From contig NZ_JAUOSB010000001.1 of the NCBI RefSeq assembly GCF_030548295.1, positions 744,001-808,000 on the forward strand: 64,000 nucleotides of DNA. The letters are read 5' to 3'. The stretch is from Wenyingzhuangia sp. 2_MG-2023. Lineage in GTDB: Bacteria; Bacteroidota; Bacteroidia; Flavobacteriales; Flavobacteriaceae. The position numbers and the translations under genes are program-made. Positions 24,645 through 33,905 of this stretch are shown in pieces. A model generated the notes under the pieces. The model made no database searches and was not told the DNA's origin. It saw only the letters and a program-made list of their open reading frames with translations. Position 1 is the stretch's first letter. The number at the start of each line of letters is the position of its first letter.

Positions 24645-25925
24645 ATGAAACTTTGGGATAAAGGATATGCTACCGATAAAAAAATTGACATTTTTACAGT
24701 AGGAAACGATAGAGAATTGGATTTACAATTAGCAAAGTACGACGTACTTGGAAACATTGCACAATCTAGAATGTTGAATTCTATTGGAACTATTTCTGAT
24801 GAAGAACTAGAAAGTCTGGTAGCCGAATTGAACAACATTTTAAAAACGGTTGAAGATGGAACTTTTACCATAGAAGATTCTTTTGAAGATGTCCATTCTA
24901 AGGTTGAGTGGTTGTTGACAGAAAAGTTAGGAGATGCAGGTAAAAAAATTCACACAGCACGTTCTCGTAACGATCAGGTTTTATTAGATGTGCACTTGTA
25001 TTCTAAAGATGCTATTCTTGAATTAAAAGATTGGGCTAAAAAATTATTCGATTTGTTAATTGAATTGGCGGAAAAATATAAAAATCACTTATTACCAGGT
25101 TATACACATTTACAAGTAGCCATGCCTTCTTCTTTTGGAATGTGGTTTTCTGCTTATGCGGAGAGTTTAATAGATGATGTATATTTTTTAGATGCTGCTT
25201 ACAAAGTGGCAGATCAAAACCCACTAGGTTCTGCAGCAGGTTATGGATCTTCTTTTCCTATTGATAGAGAAATGACCACAAAAGAATTAGGATTCTCTGC
25301 TTTAAAGGTAAACTCAGTAGCCGCTCAAATGGGACGTGGTAAATTAGAAAAATCTATTTCTTTTGCCATTGCAAGTTTATCTGCAACCTTGGCTAAAATG
25401 AGCATGGACATTTGTTTGTACATGTCTCAAAATTTTGGTTTTGTAACTTTTCCAGATGAGTTAACTACGGGTTCTAGTATTATGCCCCATAAAAAGAATC
25501 CAGATGTGTTTGAGTTGATTCGTGGAAAGTGTAACAAATTACAGGCCTTGCCTTATGAGTTGACGTTAATCACAAACAATTTACCAAGTGGATATCACAG
25601 AGATTTACAATTGGTAAAAGAAGGATTGATTCCATCAGTATCTACCTTAAAATCTTGTTTAGACATGATGGTGTTCTCTTTAGAAAATATCATCATTACA
25701 GAAAATATTGTTCAAGATGATAAGTACAAGTACATTTTTAGTGTGGAAGAAGTTAATGCATTGGTACAAGCAGGAACTCCTTTTAGAGATGCCTATAAAA
25801 TTGTAGGAGCTAAAATTCAGAATGGAGAATTTAAACCAAATTTAGATGTAAACCATACACACATTGGTTCTGTTGGAAACTTAGCTTTAGACAGAATTGT
25901 AGCTAAAATGGAAGCTTGTTTTTAA
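24645..25925 (+). CDS. argH: Argininosuccinate lyase
   Basis: Splits argininosuccinate to arginine and fumarate, the last step of the pathway. 426 residues from MKLWDKGYATDKKID. This start is chosen because it fits the family N-terminus and follows the -7 element; an upstream ATG at 24585 lies inside the preceding gene. The superfamily signature is GSSIMPHKKNPDVFELIRG near residue 280, and TARSRNDQ lies near residue 105. It is separated from argE by 4.2 kb of unrelated genes. Confidence 0.96.
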   Translation: MKLWDKGYATDKKIDIFTVGNDRELDLQLAKYDVLGNIAQSRMLNSIGTISDEELESLVAELNNILKTVEDGTFTIEDSFEDVHSKVEWLLTEKLGDAGKKIHTARSRNDQVLLDVHLYSKDAILELKDWAKKLFDLLIELAEKYKNHLLPGYTHLQVAMPSSFGMWFSAYAESLIDDVYFLDAAYKVADQNPLGSAAGYGSSFPIDREMTTKELGFSALKVNSVAAQMGRGKLEKSISFAIASLSATLAKMSMDICLYMSQNFGFVTFPDELTTGSSIMPHKKNPDVFELIRGKCNKLQALPYELTLITNNLPSGYHRDLQLVKEGLIPSVSTLKSCLDMMVFSLENIIITENIVQDDKYKYIFSVEEVNALVQAGTPFRDAYKIVGAKIQNGEFKPNLDVNHTHIGSVGNLALDRIVAKMEACF

Positions 25926-25946
25926 ACAAATATTTAACGTAGATAA

Positions 25947-25981
25947 AAAACTCAGCATGTATATACATGCTGAGTTTTTTG
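25947..25981 (+). terminator. Intrinsic terminator of argH
   Basis: CTCAGCATGTAT / ATACATGCTGAG, a perfect 24-nt palindrome flanked by A6 and T6. It marks the end of the arginine region and works in either direction. Confidence 0.85.
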
Positions 25982-26096
25982 TTTATAGACTATGATAAAT
26001 TGACCTAAAGATAACTTTTATTTTGTGTTTTTTTAAAAAGGAATCTCAAACTTGCTTGATACTAAATTTTTTAGAATCAAACCAAAATCACAGATC

Positions 26097-26840
26097 ATGC
26101 GATTATTGAAATTTAAGGCATTTGTTATCTTTTTGTGTTTTTTTACACAACTTCAGTCTCAAACAAGAGATATTAAAATGCACTCACACAACGATTATTC
26201 AAAACCAATTCCATTTTGGACAGCTTACAATGCAGGAGCTGCTTCTATTGAAATAGACGTAATAGCTCACGAAAATCAAATTTTTGTAGCTCATGATTTT
26301 AAAGATATCAAAAAAGAGATGAATATAGAAAACTTGTATGTTTTGCCTTTTTTAGATGCGATAGCATTGTATCCAAGAAAAGAAAAGGTGGCTTTTTTGA
26401 TTGATTTTAAGACAGATTTTGACACGACATTTAAGGTGTTGGACTCAATATTAAAAAAATATCCAGATTTCAAAAACAAAGCTACATTGGTAATTAGTGG
26501 GAAAAGACCAAAAACATCGAATTTTGATACATATCCAGATTATATTTTATTTGACTATCAAGAGTTTTCTGAAAAAATAACCCTAGAGGAATTAAAAAAA
26601 GTAGGGATGTTTAGCTACAATTTCAAGAAAATTAGTAGCTGGAAAGGTAAAGGAGAGCTGGACAAAACATCGGAAACTAATTTAAAAGAATACATCAAAT
26701 TGGCTCATGACAATTCGCAACCAATCCGTTTTTGGGCAACTCCAGATACCGAGAAAGCATGGGAAGTATTGTCTAAATTAGGTGTTGATTATATCAATAC
26801 AGATCATACCAGAGCTTTGGCTGCTTATTTAAAAAAGTAG
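26097..26840 (+). CDS. GDPD/PI-PLC superfamily phosphodiesterase, secreted
   Basis: 247 residues. The start MRLLKFKAFVIFLCFF is chosen because it begins a signal peptide (to QLQSQ). The mature protein opens MHSHNDYSKPIPF and continues SIEIDVIAHENQIFVAHD. The first His, the E-x-D pair and the second His match glycerophosphodiester phosphodiesterases. The C-terminal VDYINTDHTRAL also fits that fold. It probably cleaves phosphodiesters such as glycerophosphodiesters in the periplasm. It lies just before the ECF sigma/FecR/SusCD locus, which also encodes a PI-PLC-like enzyme. Confidence 0.75.
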   Translation: MRLLKFKAFVIFLCFFTQLQSQTRDIKMHSHNDYSKPIPFWTAYNAGAASIEIDVIAHENQIFVAHDFKDIKKEMNIENLYVLPFLDAIALYPRKEKVAFLIDFKTDFDTTFKVLDSILKKYPDFKNKATLVISGKRPKTSNFDTYPDYILFDYQEFSEKITLEELKKVGMFSYNFKKISSWKGKGELDKTSETNLKEYIKLAHDNSQPIRFWATPDTEKAWEVLSKLGVDYINTDHTRALAAYLKK

Positions 26841-26926
26841 GTGTTTTGCACACAATTCTAACTTGTAAATAACAATTGTTTAACTTTTTACTCCTTCTCT
26901 AAGGTTTGTCTACAATATTATTTTAA

Positions 26927-27484
26927 TTGAGAAAAGAAGATACATTCAATAAAAAATCTGAAGAAGAGCTTCTTTGTTTGATTAAGCAGGGTAATCAATT
27001 GGCTTTTAACCATATTTACAACAAATATTGGAAAAGGTTGTTTGCGTACGCTTATAACATTCTGAATGAAAAAGATATTGTTGAGGATGCATTACATGAG
27101 GTGTTCATTAAAATATGGACGAACAGAGTGTCTATTGAAATATCCAATTTAGAAAGTTATTTATTTGTAGCGGTAAGAAACAAGTCCATTTCGTTATTGG
27201 GAAAAGTACAGTTTACAGAATTTGATGAAAGTATAATGGATGACTTGTCTTTTTCACCCTCTGAAGAAGAGGACGATTTACGATATCAAAAATTATCAGC
27301 CAGTATAGAGGAGGTTTCAAAAGAACTGCCAGAAAGATGTCGAGAAATTTTTATGATGAGTCGCTATCAAGGATATTCTAACGAAGAAATTGCTAGCTAT
27401 TATGAAATTTCTCATCGAACGGTAGAAAATCAATTGTCTATAGCCTTAAAGCACATCAGAAAATCTATAAGCAAACCTATTTAG
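26927..27484 (+). CDS. ECF RNA polymerase sigma factor (Bacteroidota sigma-70 expansion type)
   Basis: 185 residues. Region 2 runs LAFNHIYNKYWKRLFAYAYN to about residue 85. Region 4, near residues 130-175, has a helix-turn-helix (YSNEEIASYYEISHRTVENQ). The start is TTG, because a TAA immediately precedes it and no suitable in-frame ATG exists. It is paired with the following FecR gene and an STN-domain SusC, the standard trans-envelope signalling set, so it probably activates the downstream uptake operon when the substrate is bound. Confidence 0.9.
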   Translation: MRKEDTFNKKSEEELLCLIKQGNQLAFNHIYNKYWKRLFAYAYNILNEKDIVEDALHEVFIKIWTNRVSIEISNLESYLFVAVRNKSISLLGKVQFTEFDESIMDDLSFSPSEEEDDLRYQKLSASIEEVSKELPERCREIFMMSRYQGYSNEEIASYYEISHRTVENQLSIALKHIRKSISKPI

Positions 27485-27689
27485 TTTTTCGCACCTATTT
27501 TTTAAGTAGCCCAAATCATTTAGATTTTATTCTAAAATTCTCAGAAAAATAAGCTCACAGACCTAAAACAGCTCCAAAGTTTTTTTATTGTAAACTTAAT
27601 ATTATTGATAGGTTAAATGGTTTGTTTTTGCATTTTTTCTGTGTGAGTATCTGTGAAAGCATGTGTCCTTATTATGTAACGAGGATATT

Positions 27690-28814
27690 ATGACCAAAAA
27701 AGAGTTTTTAGAGTTAATAAAGAAAGATGAGCTAGGGGAATGCTCTGCTGCTGAAAAAAGAACATTACAAGGGTATTGTGATAAGGTTCAGGCAAAAAAT
27801 AAAATGTCTTCATGGAGTCTTTCCGATGAAGAAGAGCAAAGAATAAAATTATTACAAAGAATAAACATAAGCATTCGTAAAGAAGAGTTGCCTAAAAAGA
27901 AAGAACGCACTATTTTTAAATGGAGCGTTGCTGCAAGTATTGCGGTACTGTTATTTTCTTCGGCTATTTATTTTTATCAAACCAATTTACATAAGATTCC
28001 CAAAAATGCAATTTCACTAGAGTTGCACGATGGAACCATTATTTCTATAGATGAGCATGAAAGCCAAAATATTTTTAATGAAGATCGTCTAATCGGACAT
28101 CAAAGCGGGAAAAAATTAGTCTACGGAACCACCTCTTTTATGGCAAGTGAAGTTCGATACAACACGCTTAGAGTTCCTTACGGAAAAACGTTTGAATTGA
28201 CCTTAAGTGATGGAACCAATGTACATTTGAACTCAGGATCTTCTATGAAATATGCAACTTCATTTTCTAATAGTAAAGAAAGAAATGTGTTTTTAACAGG
28301 AGAAGCTTTTTTAAAAGTTACCAAAAATGCAAGCAAACCTTTTATTGTAAATGGTGATGCATTTAGTGTTCGTGTATTTGGAACAGAATTCAATGTAAAC
28401 TCCTACCCAGGTGAAAATATTGCTGAGGTTGTTTTGGTAGAGGGTTCTGTAGGTGTATATACGGATGCTATCAAAACAAATCCTGCTAAAAGTATTCGTT
28501 TAGAACCTGGATATAAAGCAAGTTTTGATAAAAACAATAGAAGTTTGATAAAGAAAAAAGTATCTACAAAATCTTATGTTTCTTGGGTTGATGATATGTT
28601 GATTATCAGAAATATGACTTTTGAAGATATTTTGAAAAAACTAGAGAGAATGTACAATGTTAAAATTGTAAACGAAAATTTAAAACTATCTAAAGAAGTA
28701 TTCAATGCAAATTTTGGAAAAAAACCAATCGCAATAGAACAAGTAATGCAAGAATTGAACATGGCCTATGGTATAAACTATGTAATTGAAAAAAATCTTA
28801 TAACTATTAAATAA
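27690..28814 (+). CDS. FecR-family anti-sigma factor
   Basis: 374 residues from MTKKEFLELIKK; a 9-residue longer start is less likely. Cytoplasmic N-terminal domain, one membrane helix at about residues 77-96, then the periplasmic FecR domain (LRVPYGKTFELTLSDGTNVH near residue 165) and a C-terminal DUF4974-like segment (MTFEDILKKLERMYNVKIV). It would hold the neighbouring ECF sigma factor inactive until signalled by the STN domain of SusC. A 178-bp gap separates the two genes. Confidence 0.92.
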   Translation: MTKKEFLELIKKDELGECSAAEKRTLQGYCDKVQAKNKMSSWSLSDEEEQRIKLLQRINISIRKEELPKKKERTIFKWSVAASIAVLLFSSAIYFYQTNLHKIPKNAISLELHDGTIISIDEHESQNIFNEDRLIGHQSGKKLVYGTTSFMASEVRYNTLRVPYGKTFELTLSDGTNVHLNSGSSMKYATSFSNSKERNVFLTGEAFLKVTKNASKPFIVNGDAFSVRVFGTEFNVNSYPGENIAEVVLVEGSVGVYTDAIKTNPAKSIRLEPGYKASFDKNNRSLIKKKVSTKSYVSWVDDMLIIRNMTFEDILKKLERMYNVKIVNENLKLSKEVFNANFGKKPIAIEQVMQELNMAYGINYVIEKNLITIK

Positions 28815-28909
28815 TGAAAAAAACAACGCTTATGTAACAGGGAGTAATTCGTAAAAGGTACTAAAAAAGTACTTCATATATCTTGCTACGGGTATAATAG
28901 AATAACAAA

Positions 28910-28939
28910 AATCGGAAAATGTTGGCCCATTTTCCGATT
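28910..28939. promoter_or_regulatory. 12-bp perfect inverted repeat upstream of susC
   Basis: AATCGGAAAATG (28910-28921) and CATTTTCCGATT (28928-28939) around TTGGCC. It sits about 60 nt before the SusC ATG with no T tract after it. It may be an operator or an mRNA structure controlling the uptake operon. Confidence 0.5.
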
Positions 28940-28997
28940 GAATAAAGTAGTGAATAAAAAACAAAATTTATTACACACATTAACAGACTTTAAAGGT

Positions 28998-31900
28998 ATG
29001 AAAAAAACCATTAAATTTTTAAGCAGGTTTAAAACAATTTCAAATTTTGCTCTTAGAATTAAATTTAGCATGCTATTTATCTTAGTAACGATATTTAGTA
29101 TTCAAGCTAAAGACAGTATTCAACCACCTTCTAAAATTACGCTTCAATTACAAAACGCAAAAGTTAGTAGTGTTTTAGATGAGATAGAAAACAATAGCAA
29201 CTATCGTTTTATTTACAAAGTAAAAGATGTTGATTTGAATAGAATAGTATCTATCAACGTTGAAGAAAAATCTATCAAAGATATTTTATCTCTAGTGTTT
29301 AATAACTCAAACACAGCATATAATATTGTTAACGAACGTATTTATTTGACATTTACTTCCAAAAATGAGCAAAACAAAGTTCAGCAAGCTAAAATCACAG
29401 CAAAAGGTGTAATTACGGACAAAAATGGAGATCCGTTACCAGGAGCTAGTGTTGTTGAAAAAGGAACAAACAAAGGTGTTGTTTCAGATTTTGATGGAAA
29501 TTACACCTTTGATAGCTTTTCAGAAACATTAACTCTTGAGGTTTCTTACATTGGTTTTAAAACAGCTGTAAGAACCATTACGGCCTCAACAAATACGTTG
29601 AATTTTGTGTTGGAAGAATCTAGTAGCAAATTAGACGAAGTTGTAATGATTGGTTATGGAACCAATTCAAAAGAGCGACTTACAGGAGCAGTTGCCAGTA
29701 TTACAGACAAACAAATTCAGAAATATGCCAATGCAAATTTTGACCAAGCAATTGTGGGAAAATTAGCGGGTGTTAATATTTTAACCAATGCTAGAAACCC
29801 AGGAGATGGTAACAGCATTACCATTCGTGGAGCGGGTTCTATCACTAGAGATGCGCAACCACTTGTCGTTGTGGATGGTTTTCCTCTGGCAGAAGGAAGT
29901 TCTTTAAACATTATAAATTCTAACGATATAGAAACTATTGATGTTATTAAAGATGCTGCTTCAGCTGCAATTTATGGTTCTCGTGCAGCAAATGGATTGA
30001 TCATGATTACTACTAAAAAAGGGAAAAGAAAGAAGCCTGTTGTAGAGATTCGTTCAGTGATTGGAATGCAAGAAAGAACGGGCTCTTATGATTTGTTAAA
30101 CGCATACGATGCAGCAGTGTTTTTTAAAGATGGACGTAACAATGCATATTTGAAAAACCATGCCAACGCAAATATTGATGATACAGAAGCAGAGCGTTTG
30201 GCAAATGGAGCCAATGTTCGTGAATTGATTTTAGATTACACAACACCTTACTTAAACAACGAAGCAGGATTGACAGATTTCGATTGGGAAGATGCTGTTT
30301 ACAGAGTAGGAAAAATTGAAAATCATTATGTAAACGTTTCTGGAGCTACGGATAAAACGGATTATTCAGCTTCTTTAGGGTTTACAAACGAAGAAGGGAT
30401 TGTGATTTCTGCAGATCAAAAAAGATACACGGCAAATTTAAAATTAAATACAGAAATTAACGATCAGTTTACTTACGGAATGAACATCAACGGATATTAT
30501 GCAGATAGAGGCTTGACCAATGGGAGTGATAATTATAGATTTCCGATTGATCCAGCGGGTCGAGCAATGGTGTATATGTATCCTTTTTTTTCTGCTTATG
30601 ATGATAGTGATCCTACAGGTTACAACATAGAAGCTCAGATAAATGCAAACAAGCCTTATAATGCCAACATGCAAGAGAATCCTGTGGCAATGGCAGCTTT
30701 GTCTAAATACCACAGAAGAGAATTTAAATCTTTTGGAAACACGTATTTGTCCTATCAACCTATAAAAAATTTGGTATTCAAAACATCTTTAGGGTATTTG
30801 TTGGAATCTAAGTTTACAGATCAGTTTGCTCCAATGTTAACAGGATCTTACAGACGTTTGATTAGCGAAAGAGACACTAGACAGGCTTCAGAAAGTAGAA
30901 GTGATCAGGTAGATGTACTTGTAGAGAATACATTAAATTATAAATTTGATATTGGAAATCATTCCTTCACAACTTTATTAGGACAGAGTTTTCAGAAAAG
31001 TTCTTATACTAGTTTGTCGGTTGTAGGAGATAATTTTCCTAATGATATTATCGAAAATGTAAATGGATCTACCACACAAACAGCAAGTGCATCAAGAAGT
31101 AAGTGGACACAGCTTTCCTATTTTGGTAGATTGATATACGATTACAAAGACACCTATTTCTTAACAGCTTCTATTCGTACAGATGGTTCTTCTAGATTTG
31201 GACAAGACAATAGATATGGTACTTTTGGTTCTTTTTCTGCAGGTTGGATTTTTAGTAATGAATCTTTTTTTCCAGAAAATGACTTTGTAACCTATGCTAA
31301 ATTGCGTTACAGTTGGGGAGAAACAGGAAACAATCAAATTGGTAATTATTCACAATTTGCATCTATTGGTAGAGGGAAAGACTATCCTTACGATAACACA
31401 CTTTCTGCTGGAGCAGCACCAACCAGTGCTCCTTCTTATTCCCTTACTTGGGAAACCAATACCTCAAACAACTTTGGTTTAGACTTGGCTTTTTTCAAAA
31501 AAATAAATTTAGGAATAGATTATTACATTGCTAATATTTCTGATTTGTTGTTAGATAGACCATTGCCTACACATACCGGATACAACAATTCTTTACAGAA
31601 TATTGGGGAGATGGAAAACAAAGGATGGGAGTTTGAATTGAGTACTTCTCAATTAAAAGTAGGAAACTTAAACATAGGGTTCAATGCAAATTTAACCACT
31701 AATGAAAATAAAATTATATCGCTTGGTGGTGTTGAGGAAATGTATGAAGGAAGCAATCAACGTTTTATTACAAGAGTGGGAGAATCGTTAGGAAATCTTT
31801 ATGGATATAAAATAATTGGACTTTTAAAAACAGAAGCAGAGGTTGCTGATTATAAAAACAAGAAAAATACAACATTTACTGCTGAAGTAGGTGATTATAT

Positions 31901-32486
31901 TTTTCAAGATTCCAATGGAGATGATATAATTGATGCTGAAGATAGAGTTTTGTTAGGAGATTACAACGCGGAAGTAACTTATGGTTTTGGAATCAATATG
32001 GATTATAAAGGTTTTGATCTGAGCATGGACTTTAACGGAACTTTAGGAAGAGTGGCTTTTGATGAAAATACATCTAGATATTTAGAATATGGAGAGGCTT
32101 TTACAAACACAAACTATCATTATTTTAACAACTATTGGGATCCTATTAGCAATCCAGAAGGGTTTTTAGCTCCACCAGATGCTTATGGTAACACCTCTAC
32201 TCGTCAAGCAAGTAGAAATCCTACAAATTACAACGTATTAGATGCGGATTATCTAAGACTGAGGAACATTCAAGTAGGATACAACTTGCCGTCAACTGCA
32301 CTAAATTTTATGAAACTTGCTAGCATGCGTGTGTATGTATCAGCAAACAATTTGTATACCTGGACAGATTATAGAGGGATGAATCCTGATGGAGGAGACA
32401 CAGGGAATCCTTTGAATAGAGGTCATGTTCAAGGAACTACTTCGGTGCCTAGAGTTGTTTCTGCGGGTGTTAATTTATCATTCTAA
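28998..32486 (+). CDS. SusC-like TonB-dependent outer-membrane receptor with STN domain
   Basis: 1162 residues from MKKTIKFLSRFKT; a TTG start 60 bp upstream is less likely. Order: signal peptide; STN domain (ITLQLQNAKVSSVLDEIE to about residue 120), which contacts FecR; a CarboxypepD_reg beta-sandwich (KGVITDKNGDPLPGASV); the plug (MIGYGTNSKERLTGAVASI); and a 22-strand barrel to a terminal Phe. It imports ligand captured by SusD, energised by TonB. It is followed after 16 bp by susD. Confidence 0.95.
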   Translation: MKKTIKFLSRFKTISNFALRIKFSMLFILVTIFSIQAKDSIQPPSKITLQLQNAKVSSVLDEIENNSNYRFIYKVKDVDLNRIVSINVEEKSIKDILSLVFNNSNTAYNIVNERIYLTFTSKNEQNKVQQAKITAKGVITDKNGDPLPGASVVEKGTNKGVVSDFDGNYTFDSFSETLTLEVSYIGFKTAVRTITASTNTLNFVLEESSSKLDEVVMIGYGTNSKERLTGAVASITDKQIQKYANANFDQAIVGKLAGVNILTNARNPGDGNSITIRGAGSITRDAQPLVVVDGFPLAEGSSLNIINSNDIETIDVIKDAASAAIYGSRAANGLIMITTKKGKRKKPVVEIRSVIGMQERTGSYDLLNAYDAAVFFKDGRNNAYLKNHANANIDDTEAERLANGANVRELILDYTTPYLNNEAGLTDFDWEDAVYRVGKIENHYVNVSGATDKTDYSASLGFTNEEGIVISADQKRYTANLKLNTEINDQFTYGMNINGYYADRGLTNGSDNYRFPIDPAGRAMVYMYPFFSAYDDSDPTGYNIEAQINANKPYNANMQENPVAMAALSKYHRREFKSFGNTYLSYQPIKNLVFKTSLGYLLESKFTDQFAPMLTGSYRRLISERDTRQASESRSDQVDVLVENTLNYKFDIGNHSFTTLLGQSFQKSSYTSLSVVGDNFPNDIIENVNGSTTQTASASRSKWTQLSYFGRLIYDYKDTYFLTASIRTDGSSRFGQDNRYGTFGSFSAGWIFSNESFFPENDFVTYAKLRYSWGETGNNQIGNYSQFASIGRGKDYPYDNTLSAGAAPTSAPSYSLTWETNTSNNFGLDLAFFKKINLGIDYYIANISDLLLDRPLPTHTGYNNSLQNIGEMENKGWEFELSTSQLKVGNLNIGFNANLTTNENKIISLGGVEEMYEGSNQRFITRVGESLGNLYGYKIIGLLKTEAEVADYKNKKNTTFTAEVGDYIFQDSNGDDIIDAEDRVLLGDYNAEVTYGFGINMDYKGFDLSMDFNGTLGRVAFDENTSRYLEYGEAFTNTNYHYFNNYWDPISNPEGFLAPPDAYGNTSTRQASRNPTNYNVLDADYLRLRNIQVGYNLPSTALNFMKLASMRVYVSANNLYTWTDYRGMNPDGGDTGNPLNRGHVQGTTSVPRVVSAGVNLSF

Positions 32487-32502
32487 TTTAAAAAATACGA
32501 CA

Positions 32503-33879
32503 ATGTACTTAAAACAAATATTTATATATTCTTTAACCATCCTTTTTTGTACTGCATGTACAGATGAGTTGGATCAATACCCTGAAACAAGTATTGTAGC
32601 CGATAATTACTACACTACTGAAGAAAATGTGGAATCTACCGTAACTGCTACGTACAACAGTTTGCAAGAATTGTATGATTATTACATGATTCTTTTTGGA
32701 GAAATTCCATCAGACAATACATATGTTCAAGCTCCTAACTCAAATACAGGAGTAAGTTCTTTAGAAGATTTTACGTGGACTAGTACTACAGGGTTTACCA
32801 ATAGCATATGGGAAAATGCTTATGAAGGGGTATTGTATGCCAACACCGTGTTGGAATTTATAGACGATACAACTTATGAAAGTGAATCTATAAAAACGAT
32901 TAGAAAAGGAGAGGTAACATTTTTAAGAGGATTTTTATACCATCTCTTGACAAGTATTTATGGAGATGTTCCTTTGGTAATTTCTATAGGAAATCCATCA
33001 GATGCTTTTGATGATACAAGAACCCCTTTGGAAGAAGTAAATGCACAAATAGAAAAAGATTTGTTAGAAGCAATTGCTTTGTTACCACAAGTTAATAGCA
33101 CGGGTAGAGTTGATAGAAATGCTGCAAAAGCAATTTTGGCTAAGCATTATCTAAATAATCAAGATTATACAAATGCAGAAATTCAATTGCAATCTATCGT
33201 TACTTCTGGACAGTATTCTTTAGTAGATTTTGGTGATTTGTATGGTGTTGATAATGAGGGAAATTCTGAAGATATTTTTAGCGTTCAGTTTGCTTCAGAG
33301 TTGGATGATAAAAGTGAAGGAAGTAGTTATTATTATTCGTTTACACAGCCAGATAATGAAGGTGGAAAAGGAGCAATGGCAATGGAAAAAAGTCTCTACG
33401 ATTTGTATGATGTTAACGATTTAAGAAGAACATTGATTAATGAATCTGGAAATACGTATTACATCAACAAATGGACCCCTTCTCCAAACACTAGTGTGGG
33501 AGATGCAGGTGACAACCATTACATTGTTAGATATGCAGATATTTTGTTGTTGTATGCAGAATGTTTGAATGAAAACAGTAAAACATCCGAGGCAATAACT
33601 TACTTGAATGTGGTTCGTAACAGAGCAGGTTTGACTAATACTATCGCAAACAATCAAGCAAGTGTTCGTGATGCAATTGCGTTGGAAAGAAGGCTAGAGT
33701 TGGTTGGAGAAGGGCACAGATGGTTTGATTTGTTAAGAACTAATAAAGCAAAAGAAACAATGGATACTTTTTTTGAAAGTCAAAGTCGTTCAACTGTTGT
33801 AGAATCTTTTAGATTGTTGGCACCGGTTCCACAATCTCAAATAGACATTACAGAAATGGAACAAAATCCAAAATATTAA
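32503..33879 (+). CDS. SusD/RagB family nutrient-binding lipoprotein
   Basis: 458 residues. The start MYLKQIFIYSLTILFCTAC begins a lipoprotein signal with Cys19; a longer upstream frame inside susC was dropped. The SusD TPR-like N-terminal region (TATYNSLQELYDYY) and the C-terminal signature ALERRLELVGEGHRWFDLLR are present. It sits on the surface and captures ligand over the SusC pore. The ligand is unknown, but two phosphodiesterases flank the pair. Confidence 0.94.
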   Translation: MYLKQIFIYSLTILFCTACTDELDQYPETSIVADNYYTTEENVESTVTATYNSLQELYDYYMILFGEIPSDNTYVQAPNSNTGVSSLEDFTWTSTTGFTNSIWENAYEGVLYANTVLEFIDDTTYESESIKTIRKGEVTFLRGFLYHLLTSIYGDVPLVISIGNPSDAFDDTRTPLEEVNAQIEKDLLEAIALLPQVNSTGRVDRNAAKAILAKHYLNNQDYTNAEIQLQSIVTSGQYSLVDFGDLYGVDNEGNSEDIFSVQFASELDDKSEGSSYYYSFTQPDNEGGKGAMAMEKSLYDLYDVNDLRRTLINESGNTYYINKWTPSPNTSVGDAGDNHYIVRYADILLLYAECLNENSKTSEAITYLNVVRNRAGLTNTIANNQASVRDAIALERRLELVGEGHRWFDLLRTNKAKETMDTFFESQSRSTVVESFRLLAPVPQSQIDITEMEQNPKY

Positions 33880-33905
33880 TTCACAATATTATAAATCATA
33901 TTTTT

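Noticed and set aside
28938-28997. TTG start 20 codons upstream of SusC
   Set aside because: It would put a polar stretch before the signal peptide and overlap the inverted repeat; ATG at 28998 begins a normal signal.
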